Assembly (NCBI RefSeq): GCF_000378125.1
Contig: NZ_KB899241.1
Span: forward strand, 1,835,652 to 1,899,651
DNA: 64,000 nucleotides
Direction: 5' to 3'
DNA from: Rudaea cellulosilytica DSM 22992
GTDB lineage: Bacteria; Pseudomonadota; Gammaproteobacteria; Xanthomonadales; Rhodanobacteraceae
Shown: positions 53,058 to 62,379 of the stretch, piece after piece
How the letters are laid out: each line of letters opens with the position of its first letter
Position numbering within the stretch: position 1 is the first letter of the stretch
Made by a program: the position numbers and the translations under genes
Notes under the pieces: model-generated
What the model was told of the DNA's origin: nothing
What the model saw: only the letters and a program-made list of their open reading frames with translations
The model's database searches: none

Positions 53058-55760
53058 GTGAACAAGCGACGCGAAATCGATTTCCTTCCGGCCGATGGGC
53101 CCCTGCGCGAGGACGTGCGCCGGCTCGGCGCAATGGTCGGCGACATGCTCGCCGAGCAGCTCGGGCATGCTTTCTTCGCCAAGGTCGAGGCGATCCGCAC
53201 CACGGCGATCCGCCTGCGCAGCGCCGGCGAGCCGCCGGCGGCGCTCGCGGCGGAAGTGTCGGGACTCGCTCCGCAGCTCGCCGAGCAGCTGACGCGCGCG
53301 TTCGCGACCTATTTCCAGGTGGTCAACATCGCCGAGCGCGTGCACCGCATCCGCCGCCGCCGCGACTACGAGCGCGCGGCGGCGACGCCGCAGCCGGACA
53401 GTCTGAAAGACGTGCTGCAACGGCTGAAGGCGGCCGGCGTGGGCATGGAGGAAATTGCCGCATGGCTGACCAAGCTCGACATCGAGCCGGTGTTCACCGC
53501 GCATCCGACCGAGGCCGTGCGCCGCACGTTGCTGGAAAAAGAATCGGTGATCTTCCGCTGTCTGATTGCCGATCTCGACGCGCAGCGCACGCCGCATGAG
53601 CGCGAAGTCGATCTCGCGCGTCTGCGCATGGCGCTCACCGCGGGCTGGCAGACCGCCGACAGCGCGCGCACGCGCCCGCGCGTGCAGGACGAGTTCAACC
53701 ACGTCGGTTTCTATCTCGGCGGGCCGATCTATCGCGTCGTGCCGGTGTTCTACGAGGTATTCGAGTCGGCGCTCAACGAGGTCTATGGCGAGACGCTGCC
53801 GCTGCCGACGATGCTGCGCTTCGGCTCGTGGGTCGGCGGCGACATGGACGGCAACCCGAACGTCAACGCCGACACGATTGCGGCGACGCTGCGTGCGCAG
53901 CGCGAGCTGGCGCTGCGCCGCTACGATGCCGAAATCGTCGAACTCGCGCGTGAACTGAGCCAGACGATCGGCCACACCCAGTTCGATGGCGCCGTGTTCG
54001 CGCGCATCGAGGACTATCGCGCGCAGCTTCCGGCGATCGCGAACACGATCAATCCGCGCTATGCCGACATGCCGTACCGCGTCCTGCTCGCGTTCATGCG
54101 CGCACGCGTGCAGGCGACGGCGGACGAAAAGGAGGCTGCCTACGGCTCGGCCGCGGAGCTGCTCGCCGACATCCAGCTCATCGCCGACAGCCTGCGCACG
54201 AACAAGGGCCGCAACGCCGGCTGGTTTTCGGTGCGGCGCCTGCTCTGGCGCGTGCGCACGTTCGGCTTCCATCTGGCGCGGCTCGACGTGCGCCAGGATT
54301 CGCGCGTGCACGCGGCAGCACTTGGCGTTGCGCTGGTCGACGAGCAATGGGAAACACGCGATGCAGCCGAGCAGGCTGCGACGCTTGAAGCCTATGCGCG
54401 CGGTGATGCCGAATTGCCTGAGCCCGCGGACGACAAGGGCGCGATGCTCGATGCGGTGTTCGATCAGCTCGCCTACGCGCGCGACGCCTACGGCGCAGGC
54501 GCGATCGGCCTCTACATCATCAGCATGGCGCGCAGCGCGGCCGATGTACTTGCCGTGCTCGCGCTCGCCCGGCGAGCCCAGTTCGTCGACGAAAACGGCA
54601 ACGTTCCGCTCGACATCGCGCCGCTGTTCGAGACGGTCGACGATTTGAAGCATGCGCCGGCGACGCTGTCCGCGCTGTTCGCCGATCCGGTCTATCGCGC
54701 GCATCTCGCGGCGCGCGACGATCGCCAGACGGTGATGCTCGGCTACTCCGACTCGAGCAAGGACGGTGGCATCGTCGCCTCGCGCTGGGCGTTGCAGGAC
54801 GCGCAGGTGGAACTGCTCAAGATCGCCCAGGGCGCCGGCGTGCAGATCGCGTTCTTCCATGGTCGCGGCGGTTCGGTCAGTCGCGGCGGCGGCAAGACCA
54901 CGCGCGCGGTGATCGCCTCGCCGCGCGGTTCGATCGCCGGCCGCCTGCGCGTCACCGAGCAGGGCGAGGTGATCCATCGCAAGTTCGGCATCCGCGCGCT
55001 TGCACTGCGCAACCTCGAACAGACCGTCGGCGCCGTGCTCGAAGCATCGGTACGCCCGCGTCCGCCCGAGCCGCGCGAAGCAGTGTGGCGCAATGCGGTC
55101 GACATCGCCGCACGCCACGGCGCCGAAGCCTATCGCGCGCTCGTTCGCGCCGAGGGCTTCATGGACTACTTCCGCGAGGCCACGCCGATCGACGTGATCG
55201 AGCGCATGACGCTCGGTTCGCGCCCGTCGCGGCGCGGCTCGGGCTCGATCGACAACCTGCGCGCGATCCCGTGGGTGTTCGCATGGACGCAGAATCGCTG
55301 CGGCCTGACCGGCTGGTATGGCGTCGGCACCGCGCTGGAAAAAACCGCGGCCGAAGTCGGTGAGGACGTGCTGCGTGAAATGGCGCAACGCTGGCCGTTC
55401 TTCCGCACGATGCTCGACGACGTCGAAATGGTGATGGCGAAATCCGACCTGGCCATCGCGGCCGCGTTCTCGCGCCTGGCCGGCCCGCTGCACGAAAAAT
55501 TCTTCGCCCGGATCGAGGCCGAGTTTGCGCGTGCCGAGGCTTGGATCCTGCGCCTCAAGGGCACTGACCGCGTGCTCGCCGAAGACCCGCGCCTGGCGCT
55601 GTCGATTCGCCTGCGCAATCCCTACATCGATCCGATGAGCCTGATGCAGGTCGATCTCGTCACGCGCTGGCGCGCCGCGAATCGCGAGGACGAGGCGCTG
55701 TTCGCGGCGCTCGTGGCGACGGTCAACGGCATTTCGGCGGGGATGCAGAACACAGGCTGA
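53058..55760 (+). CDS. ppc: Phosphoenolpyruvate carboxylase
   Basis: About 900 residues, using GTG 53058 ([20 protein letters not shown]); GTG 53052 and TTG 53049 are alternatives and no ATG is near. Catalytic His149 is in [15 protein letters not shown], the second site is [15 protein letters not shown], and [30 protein letters not shown] and the C-terminal [13 protein letters not shown] are diagnostic. It fixes bicarbonate onto PEP to make oxaloacetate for the TCA cycle. It is a stand-alone gene with a complete core. Confidence 0.95.
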   Translation: MNKRREIDFLPADGPLREDVRRLGAMVGDMLAEQLGHAFFAKVEAIRTTAIRLRSAGEPPAALAAEVSGLAPQLAEQLTRAFATYFQVVNIAERVHRIRRRRDYERAAATPQPDSLKDVLQRLKAAGVGMEEIAAWLTKLDIEPVFTAHPTEAVRRTLLEKESVIFRCLIADLDAQRTPHEREVDLARLRMALTAGWQTADSARTRPRVQDEFNHVGFYLGGPIYRVVPVFYEVFESALNEVYGETLPLPTMLRFGSWVGGDMDGNPNVNADTIAATLRAQRELALRRYDAEIVELARELSQTIGHTQFDGAVFARIEDYRAQLPAIANTINPRYADMPYRVLLAFMRARVQATADEKEAAYGSAAELLADIQLIADSLRTNKGRNAGWFSVRRLLWRVRTFGFHLARLDVRQDSRVHAAALGVALVDEQWETRDAAEQAATLEAYARGDAELPEPADDKGAMLDAVFDQLAYARDAYGAGAIGLYIISMARSAADVLAVLALARRAQFVDENGNVPLDIAPLFETVDDLKHAPATLSALFADPVYRAHLAARDDRQTVMLGYSDSSKDGGIVASRWALQDAQVELLKIAQGAGVQIAFFHGRGGSVSRGGGKTTRAVIASPRGSIAGRLRVTEQGEVIHRKFGIRALALRNLEQTVGAVLEASVRPRPPEPREAVWRNAVDIAARHGAEAYRALVRAEGFMDYFREATPIDVIERMTLGSRPSRRGSGSIDNLRAIPWVFAWTQNRCGLTGWYGVGTALEKTAAEVGEDVLREMAQRWPFFRTMLDDVEMVMAKSDLAIAAAFSRLAGPLHEKFFARIEAEFARAEAWILRLKGTDRVLAEDPRLALSIRLRNPYIDPMSLMQVDLVTRWRAANREDEALFAALVATVNGISAGMQNTG

Positions 55761-55854
55761 CGCGGATCGGGCGTTTTGCATTTGGCGTGGCGAGATTGCT
55801 GGGTGTAGTCCAGCGACTTTGTTTTTGATCTTTGGAACTCCGAAGCAAGAGCTT

Positions 55855-56377
55855 CCACTCGCCCTTCGGGCGAGTGGGTGACTTTTCTTTGCTCGTGCAA
55901 AGAAAAGTCACCAAAAGAAACACGCCCCGGAACATTGCGCCCTTTGGGCTCCTGCCCAAAGGGTTTGCGCCAGCGGCCGGGTTCCGCTAATTGCACGTCC
56001 GTGTGCAATAGCGGAATGCGCGCGGTCCACGCGCGCACCCTGCGGGCCTGATCGACCGCTGCCGCCGCAATGTAACGGGGACCCGGAAGACCAGAGCAGC
56101 GCGCATCCTGCGCGCCTGGCCTTGGCACTTGATCCGTCTTTTGATTCTCGGGTCCCCGTTTGCCGCGGCGAGGGCAGGTCGGAAATGCTCGCAGAGTCGC
56201 GCGCACGACGCGCGCGAGTTCGTTGCTTGAACAGGGATGTTCAATCAACGAACCCCGGCCTGCCCTCGCGCACCGCCGCAGGCGGCGCGGCATCTGGGGT
56301 GTGTTTCTTTGCTTACTTTCTTTGCACAAGCAAAGAAAGTAAGCCGCTCGACTGAAAGGCGAGTGGAAGCTCGTGCT
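55855..56377. repeat. Composite nested-palindrome element (~520 bp, non-coding)
   Basis: Outer parts are inverted copies: CACTCGCC then GTGACTTTTCTTTGC/GCAAAGAAAAGTCAC (55878-55911) on the left, and CTTACTTTCTTTGC/GCAAAGAAAGTAAG (56312-56343) then GGCGAGTGG on the right, each followed inward by GAAACACgCCCC or its complement. Inside are AACGGGGACCCG/CGGGTCCCCGTT (56074-56160) and GCGAGGGCAGG/CCTGCCCTCGC (56168-56270), plus smaller hairpins (55855-55877, 55936-55970, 55984-56014). Open frames in it are by-products. It resembles a dispersed xanthomonad repeat family known to me only from memory. No transposase is present, so a MITE-like nature is inference. Confidence 0.75.
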
Positions 56378-56510
56378 TTCGAAAATCACCCCGGCTGGAC
56401 AGGCGCGGAATGGCGAAGGGATGCGGTCCGAGCAAAATCAAGAGCGAGGAACCGGATCCGGCCTCCATTGAAATGACCGGCAAGAAGGAAGTAGCGCGAA
56501 AGTCGCGCAC

Positions 56511-58742
56511 CTACTCGTTCGTGCGCAGCAGCGACCCGAACGTCAGGTACGCCGCGTTGTGTCCGCCTTGCGCGTAGCCATAGCCGAGAAAGATCGGACC
56601 GAGAAACGTGTCGATGCCGACGAAGACGCTGCCGGCGCCGATGAGATTGCGGCCTATGTCGCGGCGCTGGTTCCACAGGCCGCCGGCTTCGAGGCTGGCA
56701 CCGAGGTAGAGCGGGACGCTGAACAGCGCATCGGCATTGGTCAGGCGCCGATAGTAGATCGCGCGCAGCAAAGCAGTGTTCGAGGCGAACAACTGGTTTT
56801 CGGTGTAGCCGGAGAGGTTGGCCAGGCCGCCGATCTGGCTCAGCGCAGCGATCTGCACGTTCGCGCCGCTGCCGCCGGCGGTGTCGATGCTGGCGCCGAG
56901 CAACCAATGGTTCGCGCCGTGCGACAACGCCCAATCCCAGCGCAGGCGCGTGATGCGCGCGGCGTCGCTGGAGCCGAGCTGGGTCAACAGCAGTTCTTCG
57001 GAGACATCCAGGCGCATGCCGCGCGTGGGAAACGCGCCATTGTCGAGATCGTCGTAAACGGCGCGCAGCACGACGCCGCCGAAGTCGGTGGCGACGTTCT
57101 TCGCCAGGCCGCCCTCTGCGGGACTGCCCGGCGTGCCGATGCGCAGATTCGCTGCGTCGCGGCCGTATTCGAGCGCCGACGACAGTTGCCAGTTGGCATC
57201 GGGCGTATAGCCGAGTTCCAGCGCGCCGAGACCGCGGCGGCGACGGTATTCAGCAACCTCGCGGCCGTCATCGTCGACCGGGAAATTGTAGGCCTTGTAT
57301 TGCAGGCGCGGCGCGATGTAGTACTGCCCCAGGTTTCCCCAGGGTTGCAGGAACTCGCTGTACAGCTCGGTGACCTGGCCGAGCTGGATGCGGTTGCGGC
57401 TTTCGCCACCGAGCGAGTTGAGGCCGGTGAAGTTGGCTTCGGCGAACAGTTGATAGCTGCTGCGGCCGGCGAAATTGTCGGCCAGGCGCAGGCCCAGGCG
57501 CAGGTAGTTCGGTCCCCAACCCTTGTCGACCGGCTGCACGACGAGGCCGGTGCGGCCGACGCGATCGACGAGGTCGTAGGTGATGCGCTCGTAGCTGCCT
57601 TCGCCGTAGGCGAGACCGATGCGCTTTTCGATCTGCTCCGTGTCGAAAGGCTTGTCGACGAGATCGGAGAGGCGTTGCTTGACGTAGTCCGCGGTGCGGC
57701 TGCGTCCGCTGAGCACTTCGAGAAATGCGATCAGCGGCGCATCGAACGGCCGCTGGCGATGGCGCGCGCTGAATTGCGCGTAGTCGGCCTCACTCACGGC
57801 CAGCGTGCGCAACGCGCCGAGGTTGTCCGCCGCGGCCTTGGCGCCGGATGCCATGGCCTGTGTGGCACGGTCGAATGAGGCGCTGGTGATGTCGCCGAGC
57901 TGTGGTACGAGCAGCACGTCGTTGGCGCCGAGCGTGCGCAGTTGCGCCTCGGTCTGGCGCTGCATCATCGCGGTCAGCATCTGGTTGGCGATCGAGAACG
58001 GCGAAGTCAGCTCATCCTCGGAGGCGAGCGGCTGGCCGACGTTGACCACGATTAAGTGGACGCCACCGAGCTTGCGCGCTTCGTCGATCGGCACGTTGTC
58101 GACGATGCCGCCGTCGACGAGCAGGTGGCCTTGATAGCGGATCGGCGCGAATGCCGCCGGCACGGACATGCTCGCGCGGATCGCCATGGCCAGATCGCCC
58201 TTGGCGAACACGACCTTCTCGCCGCGGCCGATGTCGGTCGCGATCGAGCGGAATGGAATCGGCAGATCGTCGAAGTCCTCGGTGCGCAGCGTCGACAGCA
58301 GCAGGCGGCGCAGCAGCAGCTGCAGTTTCTGCCCCTGGATCGCGCCGCGCGGCAGCGCGATCCGACCGTCGCGCAGGCCGAGCTCGATGCCGCCGAGGAA
58401 GCGCAGTTCGTCCTCCTTGCGCCGCATCGGCAATTCCTCGCGCGGCGGGTCGTCGTTGAACATGTCCTTCCAGTCGATGCTTTTCAGCACCGCCTCGATT
58501 TCGTCCGCCGTGTAGCCGGCGGCGTAGAGGCCGCCGACGATCGCGCCCATCGAGGTGCCGGTGATGCAGTCGACCGGCACGCGCTCGCGCTCGAGCACCT
58601 TGAGCACGCCGATATGCGCCGCGCCGCGTGCGCCGCCGCCGCCGAGCACGAGGCAGGTTTTCGGGCGTGCGGTTTGCGCCGAAGCATCGAGCGATGCGAG
58701 GCTCGACGCGATCAGCGCGAGAAAGGCGATGAAACGAAGCAT
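56511..58742 (-). CDS. Patatin-like phospholipase with C-terminal Omp85-type barrel (type Vd secretion)
   Basis: 743 residues from ATG at 58742 (MLRFIAFLALIASS, signal peptide). The patatin domain has the oxyanion loop GGGGARGAAHIG, nucleophile S64 in GTSMG, and D210 of DGG (LLVDGGIVDN). A POTRA-like segment (about 320-400; RIGLAYGEGSYERITYDLVD) leads to a 16-strand-type barrel ending in FGSLLRTNE. This is the PlpD-type fused autotransporter: the barrel sits in the outer membrane and the lipase is exposed or released. It follows uup on the same strand. Confidence 0.92.
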   Translation of the reverse strand: MLRFIAFLALIASSLASLDASAQTARPKTCLVLGGGGARGAAHIGVLKVLERERVPVDCITGTSMGAIVGGLYAAGYTADEIEAVLKSIDWKDMFNDDPPREELPMRRKEDELRFLGGIELGLRDGRIALPRGAIQGQKLQLLLRRLLLSTLRTEDFDDLPIPFRSIATDIGRGEKVVFAKGDLAMAIRASMSVPAAFAPIRYQGHLLVDGGIVDNVPIDEARKLGGVHLIVVNVGQPLASEDELTSPFSIANQMLTAMMQRQTEAQLRTLGANDVLLVPQLGDITSASFDRATQAMASGAKAAADNLGALRTLAVSEADYAQFSARHRQRPFDAPLIAFLEVLSGRSRTADYVKQRLSDLVDKPFDTEQIEKRIGLAYGEGSYERITYDLVDRVGRTGLVVQPVDKGWGPNYLRLGLRLADNFAGRSSYQLFAEANFTGLNSLGGESRNRIQLGQVTELYSEFLQPWGNLGQYYIAPRLQYKAYNFPVDDDGREVAEYRRRRGLGALELGYTPDANWQLSSALEYGRDAANLRIGTPGSPAEGGLAKNVATDFGGVVLRAVYDDLDNGAFPTRGMRLDVSEELLLTQLGSSDAARITRLRWDWALSHGANHWLLGASIDTAGGSGANVQIAALSQIGGLANLSGYTENQLFASNTALLRAIYYRRLTNADALFSVPLYLGASLEAGGLWNQRRDIGRNLIGAGSVFVGIDTFLGPIFLGYGYAQGGHNAAYLTFGSLLRTNE

Positions 58743-58794
58743 GAGGCTCCCCGGCGGTCTTCGCGTTGTCGCGCGAAGCGTAGCCGAGTCGCGC

Positions 58795-60696
58795 TCAGCT
58801 TTCGAGCGCCTGCCAGCGTGCGTAGGCGTGATCGAGTTCCGCCTGCAGTTTCGCAAGTTCGCTGTTCGCGGCGAGGACGGCCGCGCTGTCCTGCTTGAAG
58901 AACGTCGGATCGTTCATCGCCGCGGTGCGCGCGGCGATGTCGTTTTCGAGTGTCTCGATGCGAGCGGGCAGTTGCTCGAGTTCGCGAGCGTCCTTGTAGC
59001 TCAGTTTGCGCTTCGCCGATGAAACGGCGCCTTCGCTGTCGAAGGCAGGTGCGGGCGTTGCCGCAGCGGATGCTGTCGTCGGCGCGGATTCGCGGCGCTC
59101 GTTGCGCGCGGTCGCCGCAGGGCGCTGCCGCAGCCAGTCGCTGAAGCCGCCGATGTATTCGCCGACGCGCCCCTCACCTTCGAGGACCAACGTCGACGTC
59201 ACCACGTTGTCGATGAATTCGCGATCGTGCGAAACGAGCAGCAGCGTGCCCTGATACGACGCGAGCATTTCTTCGAGCAATTCCAATGTCTCCACATCGA
59301 GATCGTTGGTCGGCTCGTCCATCACCAGCAAATTCGACGGCTGCGCGAACAGCTTGGCGAGCAGCAGGCGGTTGCGCTCACCGCCGGACAGCCGCGTGAT
59401 CGGCGCGCGCGCGCGTTCGGGCGAGAACAGGAAATCCTGCAGGTAGCCGAGCACATGCTTGCGGCTGCCGTTGAGTTCGACATATTCGGTGCCTTCGGCG
59501 ACGTTGTCGAGCGCGTTCCAGTCCTCGCGCAGGGCACTGCGGTGCTGGTCGAAGTAGGCGATCTGCAGGTTCGTGCCGGGTTCGATTTCGCCGCGCTGCG
59601 GCTTCAACTCGCCAAGCAACAATTTCAAAAGTGTACTTTTGCCCGAGCCGTTCGGACCGACGATGCCGATGCGGTCGCCGCGCAGGATTGTCGTCGAGAA
59701 ATCGCGCAGGATGATCTTGTCGTTCCAGGCGTAGTCGACCTCACGCGCCTCGATCACCTTCTTGCCCGAGGCCTGCGTCGTCGCCAGCGTCATCTTCGCG
59801 TTGCCGCCGAGCTCGCGCCGCTCTGCGCGCTCGCGGCGCAGCGCCTTGAGCGCGCGCACGCGACCCTCGTTGCGCGTGCGCCGCGCCTTGATGCCCTGGC
59901 GGATCCAGACTTCCTCCTGCGCGAGCTTCTTGTCGAACAACGCGCTGGCCTGCGCCTCGGCGTGCAGGCGTTCCTCGCGCCGGCGCAGGTAGTTGGCGTA
60001 GTCACCGGGCCACGAAGTGACCTGGCCGCGATCGATCTCGACGATGCGTGTCGCCAGCGCACGCAGAAAACTGCGGTCGTGGGTGACGAAGATCAGGCTG
60101 AATTCGGCGTTGCGCAGAAATTCTTCGAGCCAGGCGATCGCTTCGATGTCGAGGTGGTTGGTCGGCTCGTCGAGCAGAAGCACGTCGGGCGCACTCACGA
60201 GCGCCTGGGCGAGCAGCACGCGGCGTTTCATCCCGCCGGACAGCGCGGCGAAGTCCACGTCCTCAGGCAGTTCCAGCCGCGCGAGCACCTGCGACACGCG
60301 CCGGTCGAGATCCCAGCCGTGCTGCGCTTCGATTTTTGCCTGCACTGCGCCGAGCGCGTCCAGATCACCGGAATGTTCGGCAATCAAATGGTGATAGCGC
60401 GCGAGCAACGCGCCTAGGTCGCCGAGGCCCGCGGCGACCACGTCGAACACGCTGCCGGCCACGTCCTGCGGCACTTCTTGGGCGAGCTTGGCCACGCGCA
60501 CGCCGCCTTGCACGCGCACCTCGCCGTCGTCGGGTCGAATCTCGCCCGCGATCAGGCGCAGCAGCGTGGACTTGCCTTCGCCGTTGCGGCCGACGATGCA
60601 GACGCGCTCGCCGGCATCGATCGCGAGATCGACCTTTTCGAGCAGCAGCGGGCCGCCGACGCCGTAATCGACGCGTTGGAGTTGGATCAGGGACAT
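58795..60696 (-). CDS. uup: ABC-F ATPase Uup
   Basis: 633 residues from ATG at 60696 (MSLIQLQRVDYGV). Two ABC modules: Walker A GRNGEGKST with signature LSGGMKRR, and Walker A GPNGSGKST with signature LSGGERNR, joined by the ABC-F linker rich in Arg/Lys/Glu. The end (about 540-633) is a coiled coil typical of Uup (LEQLPARIETLENDIAARTA). It has no membrane segments; it is linked to ribosome function and suppression of precise transposon excision in E. coli. The patatin-type gene follows after 52 bases. Confidence 0.92.
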   Translation of the reverse strand: MSLIQLQRVDYGVGGPLLLEKVDLAIDAGERVCIVGRNGEGKSTLLRLIAGEIRPDDGEVRVQGGVRVAKLAQEVPQDVAGSVFDVVAAGLGDLGALLARYHHLIAEHSGDLDALGAVQAKIEAQHGWDLDRRVSQVLARLELPEDVDFAALSGGMKRRVLLAQALVSAPDVLLLDEPTNHLDIEAIAWLEEFLRNAEFSLIFVTHDRSFLRALATRIVEIDRGQVTSWPGDYANYLRRREERLHAEAQASALFDKKLAQEEVWIRQGIKARRTRNEGRVRALKALRRERAERRELGGNAKMTLATTQASGKKVIEAREVDYAWNDKIILRDFSTTILRGDRIGIVGPNGSGKSTLLKLLLGELKPQRGEIEPGTNLQIAYFDQHRSALREDWNALDNVAEGTEYVELNGSRKHVLGYLQDFLFSPERARAPITRLSGGERNRLLLAKLFAQPSNLLVMDEPTNDLDVETLELLEEMLASYQGTLLLVSHDREFIDNVVTSTLVLEGEGRVGEYIGGFSDWLRQRPAATARNERRESAPTTASAAATPAPAFDSEGAVSSAKRKLSYKDARELEQLPARIETLENDIAARTAAMNDPTFFKQDSAAVLAANSELAKLQAELDHAYARWQALES

Positions 60697-60851
60697 GGAC
60701 CAATTGTAGCGTGGTCGATGCCGTCGGCCCTGGTTTTTGTGTGGCCGATGGCGAATCGATTGCGCCGGCCGCCCGCGGCGCAACGATTTGCGCAACGTTG
60801 TGCTAGCGTAGCGACATCGATACCAAAGCCACGCAGAGACGAGAGGGAGAG

Positions 60852-62324
60852 ATGGAAACGCAAGTCCGCCGCACCAAGATCATCGCCACGCTGGGGCCGG
60901 CCACTGACGCGCCGGGGATGTTGAAGAAGATCCTTGCCGAGGGCGTCGACGTGGTGCGCCTGAACATGTCGCATGGCAAACCCGAGGATCACGCGCGCCG
61001 CGCCAAGGAAGTGCGCGAGATGGCCGCCGAGCTCGGCCGCGAGGTCGCCGTGCTCGCCGACCTGCAGGGGCCGAAGATCCGCATCGAGAAATTCCTTGCC
61101 GGGCCGGTGATCCTCAAGTCCGGTGATCCGTTCGAACTCGACTGCCGTACCGAGGCGCCGCCGGGTGATGCGACGCGCATCGGCGTGAGCTACCTCGGCC
61201 TGCGCAACGACGTGAAAGCCGGCGACATGCTGCTGCTCGACGACGGTCTCATTTCGCTCAAGGTCGACAAGATCGAAGGCACGAGCATCCACACGACCGT
61301 GGTCGCCGGCGGCGCGCTGTCTGACCGCAAGGGCATCAATCGCCAGGGTGGCGGTCTCTCGCTCGCCGCGCTCGCGGAGAAGGACAAGGACGACATCAAG
61401 ACCGCCGCGCAGATCAACGCGGACTTTCTCGCGATCTCGTTCGTCAAGTCGGCCGCCGATATCGAGGAGTCGCGCAAGCTCATGCGCGCGGCCGGCGGCA
61501 GCGCGGCGATGGTGGCGAAGATCGAACGCAGCGAGGCGATCGAAACTGTCGTGCTCGCGGGCATCATCGATGCCTCCGACGTGGTCATGGTCGCGCGCGG
61601 CGATCTCGGCGTCGAGATCGGCGACGCGGAGCTGCCCGGCATCCAGAAGAAGATCATTCGCGAAACGCTCGCGCGCAGCAAGGCCGTGATCACGGCGACG
61701 CAGATGATGCAGTCGATGGTCGAGTCGCCGATCCCGACGCGTGCCGAGGTGCTCGACGTCGCCAACGCCGTGCTCGACGGTACCGATGCGGTGATGCTGT
61801 CGCAGGAAACCGCGGCCGGCAAGCATCCGGACAAGGCGGTCGCGGCGATGGCGCGCGTCTGCCTGGGCGCCGAGAACGGTTTCGAGGTAGGCGAGGAGTT
61901 CACGCCGCCTGCGGTACGCCTCGAACGTGTCGATCAGGCGATCGCGCTGGCGACGATGTATACCGCCCGCCACATCGGCGTGCGCGCGATCATCGCGCTG
62001 ACCGAATCGGGCGGCACCGCGCAGTGGCTGTCGCGTTATCGCTCGCGCGTGCCGATCTATGCGTTGTCGCGCCGCATCGGCGCGCGCCGGCGCATGATGA
62101 TCTACCGCGACGTCACCCCGATCGCGTTCGACGCGCACGGCGTCGACCCCGCGCATGCGGCCAAGGCTGCGGTGCAGACGCTGTTCAACTTGAATCACCT
62201 CAGCGAAGGCGACCGCGTGATCCTGACCACGGGCGATCACACCGGTCAGCACGGCGGCACCAATACGATGAAGCTGCTGCGCGTCGGCCCCGGCGGAGTT
62301 GCCGAAGGCCTCGGCGATCTGTGA
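60852..62324 (+). CDS. pyk: Pyruvate kinase (PykA type)
   Basis: 490 residues, ATG behind GAGAGGGAGAG. It has RTKIIATLGPATDAPGM, VRLNMSHGKPEDH, ADLQGPKIRI, VMVARGDLGVEI, the effector-proximal GTDAVMLSQETAAGKHP and the C-terminal regulatory domain ending HGGTNTMKLLRVG. It converts PEP and ADP to pyruvate and ATP, competing with Ppc (encoded 5 kb left) for PEP. It is a single gene, convergent with the S9 peptidase gene. Confidence 0.95.
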   Translation: METQVRRTKIIATLGPATDAPGMLKKILAEGVDVVRLNMSHGKPEDHARRAKEVREMAAELGREVAVLADLQGPKIRIEKFLAGPVILKSGDPFELDCRTEAPPGDATRIGVSYLGLRNDVKAGDMLLLDDGLISLKVDKIEGTSIHTTVVAGGALSDRKGINRQGGGLSLAALAEKDKDDIKTAAQINADFLAISFVKSAADIEESRKLMRAAGGSAAMVAKIERSEAIETVVLAGIIDASDVVMVARGDLGVEIGDAELPGIQKKIIRETLARSKAVITATQMMQSMVESPIPTRAEVLDVANAVLDGTDAVMLSQETAAGKHPDKAVAAMARVCLGAENGFEVGEEFTPPAVRLERVDQAIALATMYTARHIGVRAIIALTESGGTAQWLSRYRSRVPIYALSRRIGARRRMMIYRDVTPIAFDAHGVDPAHAAKAAVQTLFNLNHLSEGDRVILTTGDHTGQHGGTNTMKLLRVGPGGVAEGLGDL

Positions 62325-62333
62325 TACGAAGTA

Positions 62334-62359
62334 CCGGAGCGCGAATCATCGCGCTCCGG
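62334..62359. terminator. Hairpin between convergent pyk and S9 peptidase genes
   Basis: CCGGAGCGCGA (62334-62344) pairs perfectly with TCGCGCTCCGG (62349-62359) around ATCA. It has no T run on either side, so it is a possible rather than a certain bidirectional terminator. Confidence 0.5.
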
Positions 62360-62379
62360 CTTAGTGTAGGACGCGGTGA

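Noticed and set aside
53046-55781. 911-codon open frame antisense to ppc
   Set aside because: Shadow frame caused by high GC at third positions; Arg/His/Ala-rich with no motif, while the plus strand is unmistakable ppc.
55622-56389. Open frames of 60-255 codons in the ppc-patatin gap
   Set aside because: They lie in the nested-palindrome element and mirror each other from its inverted arms; no ribosome site or conserved domain.
60687-62252. 521-codon open frame antisense to pyk, and 396 codons antisense to uup (59227-60417)
   Set aside because: Same GC-driven shadow effect; the opposite strands carry complete, well-motifed genes.
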